Shown: piece after piece, positions 26,583 to 35,755 of the stretch
Layout of the letters: the number at the start of each line of letters is the position of its first letter
Numbering within the stretch: the first letter of the stretch is position 1
Notes under the pieces: model-generated
What the model was told of the DNA's origin: nothing
The model's database searches: none
The model's input: only the letters and a program-made list of their open reading frames with translations
Program-made: the position numbers and the translations under genes
NCBI RefSeq assembly: GCF_022489025.1
Contig: NZ_JAKVTG010000006.1
Location: forward strand, 124,001 to 188,000
Direction: 5' to 3'
Source of the DNA: Planococcus halocryophilus
Lineage (GTDB): Bacteria > Bacillota > Bacilli > Bacillales_A > Planococcaceae
Length of the DNA: 64,000 nucleotides

Positions 26583-27431
26583 ATGGAATTGATCATTTAC
26601 TCGGATTCATCCGTTTTTGGAGAGCGGGTATCGCCTTTGTTGAATCGGAATGAAGATAGCAATAGTTTGTTTTTAGGTATACTTGGACAGATTCAAGCCA
26701 ATCAATACGACGATTATTTTCTAGCGCTCGCAGAAACAGACGATGAAATTGTCGCGGCATGCTTAATGACGCCTCCACATGCCTTGCAATTAGTGGTATT
26801 TCGTCAGTTGCCTAAAATTGAAAACGAAATTGCCGATCATTTGCAAAACCTTGGCGTCAAAGTCAGTGGTATTGTAGGCGAACAAGAAACGTCTCGTCTC
26901 TTCGCTAAAGCTTGGACCAATGATACAAAAGAACAAGTGAGAGTATTAATGGACCAAGGTCTGTACCGCATTGATGCGGTCAATAAAGGTCTACAAAAAA
27001 GTGTAGGCACTTGGCGAATTGCGAGTAACAAAGACGCGAAACTTTTAATAGAGTGGTATAAATTATTCGGAGAAGAAACAGGAATCGACCGTCGTTCTAC
27101 ACAGGAACAAGCTACACAAAGAATTGAGGAGTTTTTAGACAGGAAGGAAGTTTATGTGTGGGAAGTGGATGGATCGGTTGTCTGTTGTATGAAAAAAGGA
27201 CGACCTTCAAAAAATGGCATAACTGTTTCTTTTGTTTTTACACCCAAGGCTTATAGAGCTAATGGGTATGCACGGACCTTAGTCGCTGAAGTCACAGAAG
27301 AATTGTTGCTAGAGTATGATTTTGTTATGCTTTATACAGACCTTGCCAACCCAACGTCCAATAAAATATATAGAGAAATCGGCTACGAACAAATTGCAAA
27401 TCCAGTTCATCTCATTTTTGAAGAGGAATAA
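26583..27431 (+). CDS. GNAT-family N-acetyltransferase
   Basis: About 282 aa with two alpha/beta parts. The C-terminal one (residues about 140-280) has the acetyl-CoA signature in SFVFTPKAYRANGYARTLV and the following NPTSNKIYREIGY; the N-terminal one looks like a degenerate GNAT fold. Substrate unknown. The start is uncertain: ATG 26583 has only a closely spaced GGAG, and an ATG at 26547 has no clear ribosome binding site. Confidence 0.75.
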   Translation: MELIIYSDSSVFGERVSPLLNRNEDSNSLFLGILGQIQANQYDDYFLALAETDDEIVAACLMTPPHALQLVVFRQLPKIENEIADHLQNLGVKVSGIVGEQETSRLFAKAWTNDTKEQVRVLMDQGLYRIDAVNKGLQKSVGTWRIASNKDAKLLIEWYKLFGEETGIDRRSTQEQATQRIEEFLDRKEVYVWEVDGSVVCCMKKGRPSKNGITVSFVFTPKAYRANGYARTLVAEVTEELLLEYDFVMLYTDLANPTSNKIYREIGYEQIANPVHLIFEEE

Positions 27432-27432
27432 A

Positions 27433-27485
27433 ATGCCCTAAAGTAATTTTAGGAGTAAAAAGGTACTTTATAGGGTATAAAAAAG
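27433..27485 (+). terminator. Imperfect terminator-like hairpin
   Basis: CCCTAAAGTA and TACTTTATAGGG pair imperfectly across a long loop, ahead of an A-rich rather than T-rich stretch. Confidence 0.35.
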
Positions 27486-27518
27486 CTAGGCTGAAAGAAG
27501 CAGAAGGGAGTGAAGGCT

Positions 27519-28487
27519 ATGATCCGTTTTGAAAATGTCACAAAGCGTTTTCCAGATGGTACAGAAGCATTAAAAGACATTTCACTTGTTTTACCAACAC
27601 ATCAATTGACTGCTATCATCGGTCCTAGTGGCTGTGGGAAAACCACATTGATGAAAATGATCAATAAATTAGAGAAACCAACTGAAGGAAGCATCTATAT
27701 CGATGAAAAACCTATTAATGACATGGATGAAGTTCAGTTAAGGCGTTCAATTGGCTATGTTATTCAACGTATTGGGTTGTTCCCTCATATGACCATTTCG
27801 GACAATGTGGCGTTAGTACCAAAATTACTTGAATGGTCTAAAGAAAAAAAGGAAGAACGAGTACGTGAGTTGCTCCAATTGGTTGGCTTGGACCCTGAAG
27901 TTTATATGGAACGTTACCCCCTCGAATTGAGTGGAGGGCAGCAGCAACGTGTAGGTGTAGTCCGAGCGCTTGCTGGAGATCCAAATATTGTTTTAATGGA
28001 TGAACCCTTCTCAGCACTTGACCCCATTAGCAGGGAACAACTGCAAGACGAACTTCGAAACCTTCAACAAACCATCAATAAAACCATCGTATTTGTAACG
28101 CATGATATGGATGAGGCATTGAAAATTGCCGATACTATTATCGTCATGCGAGCTGGAAAAGTTGAGCAGACGGGAACACCTCAACAACTAATTGATAATC
28201 CAGCAAACGAATTTGTTCAAAACTTTATTGGCATCGAGCGCATCAGTCAAAAACGCACATTTGGCGAAAGAAAATTAGTGGAGTTTTTGGATATTTTTAC
28301 ATCGGATTGGTCAGGGGAGTTTGAGAGAATATCAGCTGAATCTACGTTTGAAAATGCGTTTGCGACATTAGAAGAAAGCGATCAAAATTATTTAGCTATT
28401 ATTAATAACGATCAAATTGTAGCTTATGCTAACGAGCATGATTTATTGAAAGCGGCCCTTGCTAAAGAAACGGGGGTATTAACATGA
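27519..28487 (+). CDS. Osmoprotectant ABC importer ATPase (OpuBA/OpuCA-like)
   Basis: 322 aa. The ATPase domain (residues 1-240) has Walker A GPSGCGKT, signature LSGGQQQR and Walker B IVLMDEPF. The tail (ERISAESTFENAFATLEESDQNYLAIINNDQIVAYANE) keeps only about one CBS-like unit. B. subtilis OpuBA and OpuCA are about 380 aa with paired CBS domains, so the sensory tail is short here. ATG 27519 follows AGGGAGTGA. It is the first gene of a three-gene operon, and its stop overlaps the permease start. Confidence 0.85.
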   Translation: MIRFENVTKRFPDGTEALKDISLVLPTHQLTAIIGPSGCGKTTLMKMINKLEKPTEGSIYIDEKPINDMDEVQLRRSIGYVIQRIGLFPHMTISDNVALVPKLLEWSKEKKEERVRELLQLVGLDPEVYMERYPLELSGGQQQRVGVVRALAGDPNIVLMDEPFSALDPISREQLQDELRNLQQTINKTIVFVTHDMDEALKIADTIIVMRAGKVEQTGTPQQLIDNPANEFVQNFIGIERISQKRTFGERKLVEFLDIFTSDWSGEFERISAESTFENAFATLEESDQNYLAIINNDQIVAYANEHDLLKAALAKETGVLT

Positions 28488-29122
28488 AAAACTTCTTTGA
28501 TACACTTGTCAGTCGTCAAGATATGATTATTAGCGCTCTTATTGAACATATGTATTTGTCTTTTGTGGCAGTAGCTGTTGGTATAGCAATTGCATTGCCG
28601 CTAGGGATACTAATAACACGCTACCGGCGCTATGCTGAATCGATTATCGGAGTAACGGCTGTATTTCAGACGATTCCGAGTCTTGCTTTATTTGGATTTT
28701 TAGTTCCTATACTTGGAATCGGATCACCTACAGCTTTAATCGCACTTATCATTTACGCTTTGCTACCAATTTTACGGAATACTTATGCGGGAATTGCAGG
28801 TGTCGACGGATCCACCATTGAAGCGGGGCGCGGCATGGGCATGACTCGCACACAAATTCTTCGACAAATCGAATTACCGCTGGCGTTACCATTTATCATG
28901 GCTGGTATACGCACGGCCACGGTATTAACTGTAGGAATCGCAACACTTGCAACATTTGTTGGAGCAGGTGGTTTAGGTGATATCATCTATCGTGGATTGC
29001 AATCGTATAACAATTCATTGGTATTAGCGGGTGCGCTACCTGTTGCGCTGTTAGCTATCGGTTTTGACCAAATTTTAAAGTGGATTGAAAAAAGAGCAAC
29101 ACCAAAAGGCTTGAAAACTTAG
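28484..29122 (+). CDS. Osmoprotectant ABC importer permease (OpuCB-like)
   Basis: 212 aa with about six membrane helices and the EAA-type coupling loop GSTIEAGRGMGMTRTQILRQ. It matches OpuBB/OpuCB-type permeases. These systems usually have two different permease genes. Only one is present here, so a homodimer is likely. It overlaps the ATPase gene (ATGA) and is followed after 11 bp by the binding-protein gene. Confidence 0.87.
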   Translation: MKNFFDTLVSRQDMIISALIEHMYLSFVAVAVGIAIALPLGILITRYRRYAESIIGVTAVFQTIPSLALFGFLVPILGIGSPTALIALIIYALLPILRNTYAGIAGVDGSTIEAGRGMGMTRTQILRQIELPLALPFIMAGIRTATVLTVGIATLATFVGAGGLGDIIYRGLQSYNNSLVLAGALPVALLAIGFDQILKWIEKRATPKGLKT

Positions 29123-29133
29123 GAGGAAATAAA

Positions 29134-30036
29134 ATGAAAAAAGCAACATTAGGAATTTTTTTAGCGGCAACAACAGTTATTGCAGGGTGTGGCTCAGGTG
29201 GAGATGAATTAGACCCGCTTGTTATTGGTGGTAAACCGTGGACTGAGCAGTATATTTTGCCTTATATTCTTGGGGAATATATTGAGGCTAATTCAGATTA
29301 CACTGTAGAATACGAAGACGGATTAGGGGAAGTATCGATTTTAACGCCTGCTTTGGAGAAAGGCGACATCGATATGTATGTTGAATATACGGGTACCGGA
29401 ATGAAAGATGTGTTGAAAGAAGAATCAGTTCCAGGTCAAACTTCTGAAGAAGTGTTGGAAATCGTTCGAGCAGGTTATGAAGAGACATTAGGAGCAACTT
29501 GGTTAGAACCGCTTGGCTTTGAAAATGGCTACACGCTCGCTTATTCAAAAGATAGTGGTTATGATGCAGAAACTTATTCAGACTTAGCCGAAATTTCGAA
29601 ATCAGAAGATATGAGCTTTGGAGCGCCACATCCTTTTTATGAACGGAAGGGTGATGGTTTTGACGATTTAGTTACGACATATCCATTTGAGTTTGCAGCA
29701 ACAGAAAGCTTTGACCCAGCTATCATGTATGAGGCTGTTAAAAGTGGAGAAGTAGATGTTATTCCGGCTTTCACTACAGATAGTCGCATTGGGTTGTTTG
29801 ATTTAGCAACGACTGAAGATGATCTTTCGTTTTTCCCGAAATACGATGCAGCTCCTGTAGTACGTCTTGAGACACTTGAAGAGTACCCGGAGCTTAAAGA
29901 AGTATTGAACGGATTAGCTGGGAAAATTTCTGAAGAAGAAATGCTAGCGATGAATTCTCGTGTAGACGTAGATCAAGAAGTAGCTAGCGATGTAGCTCGT
30001 GAGTTCTTGATTGAAAAAGGGTTAATCGAAGAATAG
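29134..30036 (+). CDS. Osmoprotectant-binding lipoprotein (OpuCC-like)
   Basis: 300 aa with a lipoprotein signal (MKKATLGIFLAATTVIAGCG, Cys at residue 19) and an OpuAC-type binding fold beginning VIGGKPWTEQYILPYIL. Segments such as DIDMYVEYTGTG and DVIPAFTTDSRI are characteristic of the glycine betaine/choline/carnitine-binding family. AGGAGG lies 7 nt before the ATG. It completes the ATPase-permease-binding protein set; the ligand is not fixed by sequence. Confidence 0.87.
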   Translation: MKKATLGIFLAATTVIAGCGSGGDELDPLVIGGKPWTEQYILPYILGEYIEANSDYTVEYEDGLGEVSILTPALEKGDIDMYVEYTGTGMKDVLKEESVPGQTSEEVLEIVRAGYEETLGATWLEPLGFENGYTLAYSKDSGYDAETYSDLAEISKSEDMSFGAPHPFYERKGDGFDDLVTTYPFEFAATESFDPAIMYEAVKSGEVDVIPAFTTDSRIGLFDLATTEDDLSFFPKYDAAPVVRLETLEEYPELKEVLNGLAGKISEEEMLAMNSRVDVDQEVASDVAREFLIEKGLIEE

Positions 30037-30040
30037 TAGT

Positions 30041-30072
30041 AAATTCCGTAGCCTAGGCTGCGGAATTTTTTT
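30041..30072 (+). terminator. Terminator of the osmoprotectant operon
   Basis: AAATTCCG.AGC-ctag-GCT.CGGAATTT is followed by T residues. Confidence 0.85.
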
Positions 30073-30138
30073 GTGGAAATCGTTCAAATTCCAAGCCTTA
30101 ACTTCTACGCTTTTCTTATAGCATTTAGGAAATGGTTC

Positions 30139-30173
30139 TTGTACAATAGTACAAATGAGTGAATAGTCATTCA
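30139..30173 (+). promoter_or_regulatory. FadR-type operator and adjoining palindrome
   Basis: TGAGTGAATAGTCATTCA (30156-30173) fits the Bacillus FadR operator TGAATGANTANTCATTCA with one mismatch. Directly upstream, TTGTAC-AATA-GTACAA (30139-30154) is a second perfect palindrome of unknown binder. Both precede the beta-oxidation genes. Confidence 0.75.
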
Positions 30174-30220
30174 ATTTTGCAAAATGTAAGCGATTTCAAT
30201 TAAACGATGGGGTGAATAGA

Positions 30221-31377
30221 GTGAGAGAAGTTGTGATTATAGAAGGTGTACGATCACCAGTAGGTAGAAGAAAAGGTGGTTTTACTAACGAGCGACCCGA
30301 TGAGTTAGCAGCAGTCATATTAGACGAGTTGGTATCGCGGGCTGGAGTGGAGAAGAGTGATATAGAAGACGTTATTTTAGGGTGCGTTTCGCAAGCTGGT
30401 GAACAAGGTGGCAATATTGCGCGGACGGCTTCTTTAATAGCGGGGTTTCCCGATTATGTTCCAGGCATTACGATTGATCGCCAATGCGGTTCAAGTCAGC
30501 AAGCTGTCCATTTTGGTGCCCAAGCAATTTTGGCCGGAGATATGGATATTGTCATTGCGGGAGGCGTAGAAAGTATGACGCGTGTTCCGATGTTTTCCAA
30601 TATGCAAGGGGCGAAACCAAGTAAGAAATTAACGGATCAATACGAGATTATCAATCAAGGATTATCGGCAGAGCGGATTGCCGAAAAATGGGGATTTACC
30701 CGTGAGCAACTTGATGCTTTTTCAGTGCAAAGTCATGAGCGGGCACAACATGCTATTAAAGAAGGTCGCTACAAACGTGAGATTGTACCAATACAAACTG
30801 AGGGGCCAAACGGTGAAGCGATAGTAGTGTCCGAAGATGAAGGTCCACGTCCTGGAACAACTCAAGAAGTTTTAGGGAGTTTGAAAACGGTATTTGATGA
30901 AAATGGTGTCATTACTGCAGGAAATGCGAGTCAAATGAGTGACGGTGCTTCTGCTGTTTTGTTGATGTCAGCTGAAAAAGCAAGCGAGCTTGGTTTAAAG
31001 CCTAAAGCGCGAATTATCGCACGTTCAGTGGTTGGTTCGGATCCAACTTTGATGTTGACAGGCCCTATTGCTGCAACGAAAAAAGTTCTCGCAAAAGCAG
31101 GGCTTGAAATTGGTGATATGCATCGTTATGAAGTAAATGAAGCATTTGCGCCAGTTCCCCTTGCTTGGTTGCATGATATTGGCGGAGATCCTGAAAACCT
31201 GAAAAGTTAAATGTGAATGGTGGTGCTATCGCATTAGGACACCCGCTTGGTGCAACTGGCACAAAATTACTTGTGTCACTGCTTCACGAACTAGAGCGAA
31301 CAAATGGACGATATGGATTGTTAGCAATTTGTGAAGGGATGGGTATGGCAAACGCAACCATTATAGAAAGAATATGA
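30221..31377 (+). pseudogene. Acetyl-CoA C-acyltransferase (thiolase), frameshifted by an 8-bp tandem duplication
   Basis: The first 329 codons encode a normal thiolase up to HDIGGDPE: catalytic Cys89 in RQCGSSQQA and NEAFAP are in place. CCTGAAAA is then present twice in tandem (31190-31197, 31198-31205), which shifts the frame and ends it at 31210. With one copy removed the frame continues as [19 protein letters not shown] and on to CEGMGMA, ending at 31377. The catalytic His and second Cys lie after the shift, so the truncated protein should be inactive. GTG 30221 follows GGGGTGA. It is the first gene of a FadR-type beta-oxidation operon. Confidence 0.88.
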
Positions 31378-31402
31378 GCATGTAAACAAAGGGGGATGAA
31401 CA

Positions 31403-32173
31403 ATGGAGTTTTTAAAAGTAAAAGCGGTAGTTACAGGTGGAGCATCTGGACTTGGTGAAGCAACAGTACGGCGAATTGTGAAAAATGGTGGAAAAGCAGC
31501 TATTTTTGATTTGAATGCAGAGCGTGCCAAAAAGCTTATCGATGAGTTAGGTGAAGAGTCCGTCATTTACATCGAAACGGATGTGACGAACGGGTCGCAA
31601 GTCGAACAAAATATCGGTAAAACAGTGGAACAATTTGGCAGTATTAATTTGGTTGTGAATTGCGCGGGTATCGGAACTCCCGGAAAAGTCCTGTCTAAAG
31701 GCACACCAATTGCGTTAGATCAATTTGAAAAAGTCATTAAAGTCAATTTGGTCGGCAGCTTTAACGTGATTCGAGTGGCAGCGGCAGCGATGCAAAAAAA
31801 TGAGCCGAACGAAGATGGAGAACGTGGCGTTATTGTTTCAACAGCGTCTGTCGCAGCATATGAAGGGCAAATTGGACAAGCTGCTTATAGCGCATCAAAA
31901 GGTGGCGTTGTGTCAATGACGTTGCCGATTGCTAGAGAACTAGCAAGAGATGGAATTCGTGTGATGGCGATAGCGCCTGGCTTAATGGAAACGCCGATGG
32001 TTGAAGGATTACCAGATGCAGCAATTGCATCATTATCCGCAGCAGTACCATTTCCGCAACGACTTGGAAAACCTGATGAATATGCGCAATTAGTAGAAAG
32101 TATTGTATCAAATCCCATGTTAAATGGTGAAACGATTCGATTAGATGGTGCAATCCGTATGCAACCGAAATAA
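31403..32173 (+). CDS. Short-chain 3-hydroxyacyl-CoA dehydrogenase (SDR, HSD17B10-like)
   Basis: 256 aa. The NAD-binding motif [10 protein letters not shown] follows the first strand; NCAG and the catalytic YSASKGG are present. The overall form, including the ending [14 protein letters not shown], resembles type II 3-hydroxyacyl-CoA / 2-methyl-3-hydroxybutyryl-CoA dehydrogenases. It would oxidise the 3-hydroxyacyl-CoA made from the product of the next gene's enzyme, feeding the thiolase. AAGGGGGATG precedes the ATG, 25 bp after the thiolase gene. Confidence 0.85.
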   Translation: MEFLKVKAVVTGGASGLGEATVRRIVKNGGKAAIFDLNAERAKKLIDELGEESVIYIETDVTNGSQVEQNIGKTVEQFGSINLVVNCAGIGTPGKVLSKGTPIALDQFEKVIKVNLVGSFNVIRVAAAAMQKNEPNEDGERGVIVSTASVAAYEGQIGQAAYSASKGGVVSMTLPIARELARDGIRVMAIAPGLMETPMVEGLPDAAIASLSAAVPFPQRLGKPDEYAQLVESIVSNPMLNGETIRLDGAIRMQPK

Positions 32174-32184
32174 GGAGGATGAAA

Positions 32185-33336
32185 ATGATGGCGAAATACC
32201 GTTTTGAAGAAGAAGAACATGTCATGTTCCGTAAATCTTTGCGTAAGTTTTTAGAAAAAGAAGCGATTCCGAACTACGATCAATGGGAAAAAGATCGCCT
32301 CATTCCAAAATCCTTTTGGAAAAAGCTTGGAGACATGGGCTTTCTGTGTCCGCAAGTAGATGAACAATACGGTGGGCTTGGTCTAGATTTTCGATATGCG
32401 GTGGTGATTGGAGAAGAAATGGAACGAGTCGGTGCGAGTTTAACAGGTGTGGGACTACATAACGACATCACAGTTCCTTATATTGAAGCTTACGGAAACG
32501 AGGAACAAAAACAACGTTGGTTACCAGGATGTGTTTCAGGTGACCAGATTACAGCTATCGCCATGACAGAACCGGGAGCAGGGTCTGATTTAGCGAATAT
32601 CTCTACTACTGCTGTTCGAGACGGTGACAATTATATTGTGAATGGTCAAAAGACATTTATCACAAATGGTATAAATTCGACATTGGTGTTAGTTGTTGTG
32701 AAAACAGATCCGAAAGCAGAGCCGAAGCACCGTGGAATTTCGTTATTAATGGTTGAAGAAGGAACGCCAGGTTTTGAGAAAGGGCGGAAACTTGATAAAG
32801 TCGGTCTTCATGCACAAGATACATCCGAACTGTACTTTGAGGATTGCGTCGTACCGGCGGCAAATTTGATCGGTGAAGAAAACAAAGGGTTTACGTATTT
32901 AATGGAAAAATTGCAGCAAGAACGTTTAGTAGTTGCTATCGCAGCGCAGATTGCGTCAGAAGATATGCTCGACATGACCTTGGAATATGTAAAATCAAGA
33001 AAAGCTTTTGGAAAACCAATAGGCTCATTCCAAAACTCTCAATTCAAATTAGTAGAAATGGCAACAGAAATTGAATTGGGTCACTCGTTTTTAGAATCGT
33101 TAATTGAAGAACATATGGCCGGAAAAGACATCGTTTCGAAAGTATCTATGGCGAAATATTGGTTAACCGATACAGCTAAAAAGATTTCTGGTGAATGCAT
33201 GCAACTACACGGTGGATACGGCTATATGGAAGAATACAAAATCGCGCGACGGTACCGAGATATTCCAGTAGCTGCGATTTACGCTGGGTCTAATGAAATA
33301 ATGAAAACGATTATTGCCAAACGGATGGGCCTTTAA
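32185..33336 (+). CDS. Acyl-CoA dehydrogenase
   Basis: About 383 aa. It shows the usual acyl-CoA dehydrogenase elements: the AMTEPGAGSDL flavin/substrate loop, ITNG, and the C-terminal LHGGYGYMEEYKIARRYRD with the catalytic Glu region. It introduces the alpha-beta double bond into acyl-CoA; long-chain or branched substrates are likely given the neighbouring genes. ATG 32185 gives 6-nt spacing from AAGGAGG; ATG 32188 is equally in frame. The genes are only 11 bp apart. No clear terminator follows. Confidence 0.88.
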   Translation: MMAKYRFEEEEHVMFRKSLRKFLEKEAIPNYDQWEKDRLIPKSFWKKLGDMGFLCPQVDEQYGGLGLDFRYAVVIGEEMERVGASLTGVGLHNDITVPYIEAYGNEEQKQRWLPGCVSGDQITAIAMTEPGAGSDLANISTTAVRDGDNYIVNGQKTFITNGINSTLVLVVVKTDPKAEPKHRGISLLMVEEGTPGFEKGRKLDKVGLHAQDTSELYFEDCVVPAANLIGEENKGFTYLMEKLQQERLVVAIAAQIASEDMLDMTLEYVKSRKAFGKPIGSFQNSQFKLVEMATEIELGHSFLESLIEEHMAGKDIVSKVSMAKYWLTDTAKKISGECMQLHGGYGYMEEYKIARRYRDIPVAAIYAGSNEIMKTIIAKRMGL

Positions 33337-33446
33337 AAAGAAGTTTCCTTAAAAAGTGTGTGCATGCTAAATATTGACTTATTATTTGTCAGGCTCGTAT
33401 GCAAGTATACAGGTATGCAAGCATGCGCCTTGCTAATTAGGTATAG

Positions 33447-33587
33447 AAAAGCCATCAAAGTTGCCCGACCTGGAGGCGCACTAGCTCGTTGTATAAGTGT
33501 GGACATGTTGAAATTAGTGAAATAAGCGCCACTCTGCTGGTCTGTCTTATGCCCGTCGAATCTCCACGGGCGCTTGCGTTTTTCTTT
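33447..33587 (-). repeat. Diverged inverted relative of the 4.4-kb palindromic element
   Basis: Read on the minus strand, the segment starting near 33570 contains AGATTCGACGGGCATAAGAC and CAGAGTGGCG, nearly as in the 4419-4656 element. The rest is diverged but keeps a hairpin-like layout. It is intergenic, between the acyl-CoA dehydrogenase gene and the trp promoter. Confidence 0.7.
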
Positions 33588-33591
33588 ATAC

Positions 33592-33620
33592 TTGACAGAA
33601 TATACAAAACCTTTTAGTAT
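33592..33620 (+). promoter_or_regulatory. trp operon promoter
   Basis: TTGACA (33592-33597), a 17-bp gap and TAGTAT (33615-33620) lie directly before the T-box leader. Confidence 0.8.
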
Positions 33621-33626
33621 AAGGGA

Positions 33627-33960
33627 CAACTTGTTGAACGGAAACAAGTCTGTTTGAGAGTAGAGCCTAGAAAAGACGAGAATAGAAGAGTGTATAAATC
33701 GAGGATTGAGACGAGTAGGCAGGGAAATCTATTTAGAGAGTCAGCGGCTGGTGGGAGCTGATTAGATCAACTGCGCGAATGGACTTAGGAGAGCTGACCT
33801 GAAAGCGGAAGCGAGTAAGGGAGACGTAAGCCCTGCGTTAAAGGGAAAGGTGAAGAGCCTGTTTAAGTGAATGTAGAATAATTCTGCATTAATGCGTGGT
33901 GGTACCGCGGTTTTAACCCGTCCCCGCAATCAGATAGCTATCTGATTGCGGGGATTTTTT
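33627..33960 (+). promoter_or_regulatory. T-box riboswitch (tRNA-Trp) of the trp operon
   Basis: A leader of about 330 nt with Stem I features, including CGGCTGGTGGGAGCTG. A specifier-loop sequence GAATGG has UGG (33780-33782) as the likely codon for tRNA-Trp. The T-box core TGGTGGTACCGCG is at 33897-33909. The terminator is a 32-bp perfect palindrome (33922-33953) followed by T residues. Uncharged tRNA-Trp should block the terminator and allow reading into trpD. The start point is estimated from the promoter. Confidence 0.93.
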
Positions 33961-33992
33961 GTATACAAAAAACGAGACGAGGAGAGATTAGC

Positions 33993-34985
33993 ATGAGCAG
34001 AGCAGAGAATATGAGTGAACAATTGATGTATGAAAAATCAATGGCGATATTGAACGGCGATATAGATGAACAACAAGTAAAAAGCTTTTTATCGGGTTTG
34101 CACGAGAAAGGTGAAACAGCAGACGAGCTAGTCGGATTGGTCAAAGCGATGCGTGAAAAAGCTGTAACTCTTCCGAAAGTGGAAGGAGAACTTGTAGATG
34201 TTTGTGGAACGGGTGGCGATCGTTCGAATAGCTTTAACATCAGTACATTGACGGCTTTTGTTTTAGCAGGATGTGGCTTAACGGTCGCGAAGCACGGCAA
34301 CCGTAGCGTCTCAAGCAAAACAGGCAGTTCGGACGTGTTAGAAGCACTTGGGATTTCCACTGAAACGGATATTGCATCAATTCCGACGATGCTTGATCAA
34401 ACCGGCATCGCGCTCCTTTTTGCACCAGCGATTCACCCGGCGCTCGGAGGGTTGCGCCAAATTCGCAAAGAGATTGGAACACCAACGATTTTTAACTTAG
34501 TGGGACCATTAGCTAACCCGTTACCAATTACAGTTCAAATGACCGGTGTTTACCGCCGCGATATGTTAGAACCAATGGCAGATGCTTTAATTCGATTGGG
34601 TCGAAAAAAAGGCGCTTTGGTTCACGGGGCAGGCGGACTAGATGAACTGTCGCTTGCAGGTACGAATGAGTTGATCATCTTTGATGAACACGGCAAGCGA
34701 GAGATGACGATTCATCCGCACGAAGTGGGATTAGAAGTTGCGCCAGTAGAAGCGATTCGCGGGGGTGACCCAAAACGCAACGCAGAAATTTTTATGGATG
34801 TATTGTCAGGTGCTAATAGTCCATATTTAGATACGGTAGCATTAAATGCAGGTGTTGTATTATACGTGAGTGGTAAAGCCGGAACAGTGGCTGAAGGTGT
34901 GAAACAAGCGAGAACTTCAATTCAATCAGGCGAAACTGCGCGTGTCTTTGACTTGCATCGGTTAGCGGCGGAGGTATTGGTATGA
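33993..34985 (+). CDS. trpD: Anthranilate phosphoribosyltransferase TrpD
   Basis: 330 aa. The N-terminal helical domain is followed by the PRPP-binding motif GTGGDRSNSFNIST, then KHGNRSVSSKTGSSDVLEALG. It transfers phosphoribose to anthranilate, the second step of tryptophan synthesis. It is the first gene after the T-box. trpE and trpG, which normally stand before it, are absent, so anthranilate must be made from genes elsewhere. GAGGAGAG precedes the ATG. Its stop overlaps the trpC start. Confidence 0.93.
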   Translation: MSRAENMSEQLMYEKSMAILNGDIDEQQVKSFLSGLHEKGETADELVGLVKAMREKAVTLPKVEGELVDVCGTGGDRSNSFNISTLTAFVLAGCGLTVAKHGNRSVSSKTGSSDVLEALGISTETDIASIPTMLDQTGIALLFAPAIHPALGGLRQIRKEIGTPTIFNLVGPLANPLPITVQMTGVYRRDMLEPMADALIRLGRKKGALVHGAGGLDELSLAGTNELIIFDEHGKREMTIHPHEVGLEVAPVEAIRGGDPKRNAEIFMDVLSGANSPYLDTVALNAGVVLYVSGKAGTVAEGVKQARTSIQSGETARVFDLHRLAAEVLV

Positions 34986-35755
34986 CGATATTAGATAAAA
35001 TCATTGCGACAAAGTATGAAGAAATTAAAAACTATGAACCACTTACATTTGAAGATCATGATTTTCCAAAAAAATCAAAGTTACTACAACGTCTATTAGA
35101 TGGAAATGGTGTCATCTCAGAAATTAAACGCGCATCTCCTTCTAAAGGAGATATCCAAACAGAAGTAGATATTGTAGCGCAAGCGAAAAAGTACGAAGAA
35201 GCAGGGGCTGCAGCAATTTCAGTGCTAACCGATGAAACGTATTTTAAAGGATCGATTCAAGACTTGCATGAAGTTGCGCAAGTTGTCTCGATTCCTGTGC
35301 TTTGCAAAGATTTTATGGTTAGTGAAATTCAAATTGATCGTGCTAAGCAAGCGGGAGCAACGATTATTTTATTGATTGTGGCGGCATTAAAACAGCAACA
35401 ACTAAAAAGCCTAAATGATTATGCTCTCTCTAAAGGACTTGAAGTTTTGGTAGAAGTTCACGATGAAGAAGAGTTACATAGAGCATTAGAGCTTGATGCC
35501 AAATTAATCGGTGTTAATAATCGTAATTTAAAGACCTTTGAAGTATCGATTGAACGTACTGCGCGATTAGCTGAACAATTTCCGTTTGACGAAGATCGGG
35601 TATTAATCAGTGAAAGTGGTATGCATACAAAAGAGGATGCGCAATTTGCTTACGCTAAAGGAGCTTCTGGTATTTTGGTTGGTGAAGCCTTAATGCGATC
35701 TGAAAATCCGGGCGATTGGATTCGTGAAGCGACGAGTGAGGAGGCATTGAAATGA
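34982..35755 (+). CDS. trpC: Indole-3-glycerol phosphate synthase TrpC
   Basis: 257-aa (beta/alpha)8 barrel. Motifs include [14 protein letters not shown] with the catalytic Lys, [20 protein letters not shown] and SESGMHT. It closes the indole ring to give indole-3-glycerol phosphate. It is translationally coupled on both sides (ATGA overlaps with trpD and trpFB). Confidence 0.95.
   Translation: MTILDKIIATKYEEIKNYEPLTFEDHDFPKKSKLLQRLLDGNGVISEIKRASPSKGDIQTEVDIVAQAKKYEEAGAAAISVLTDETYFKGSIQDLHEVAQVVSIPVLCKDFMVSEIQIDRAKQAGATIILLIVAALKQQQLKSLNDYALSKGLEVLVEVHDEEELHRALELDAKLIGVNNRNLKTFEVSIERTARLAEQFPFDEDRVLISESGMHTKEDAQFAYAKGASGILVGEALMRSENPGDWIREATSEEALK

Noticed and set aside
33361-33430. Repeated TATGCAAG and GCATGC motifs as a regulator site
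   Set aside because: They are short and loosely placed within a repeat-rich gap, with no known binder that fits.
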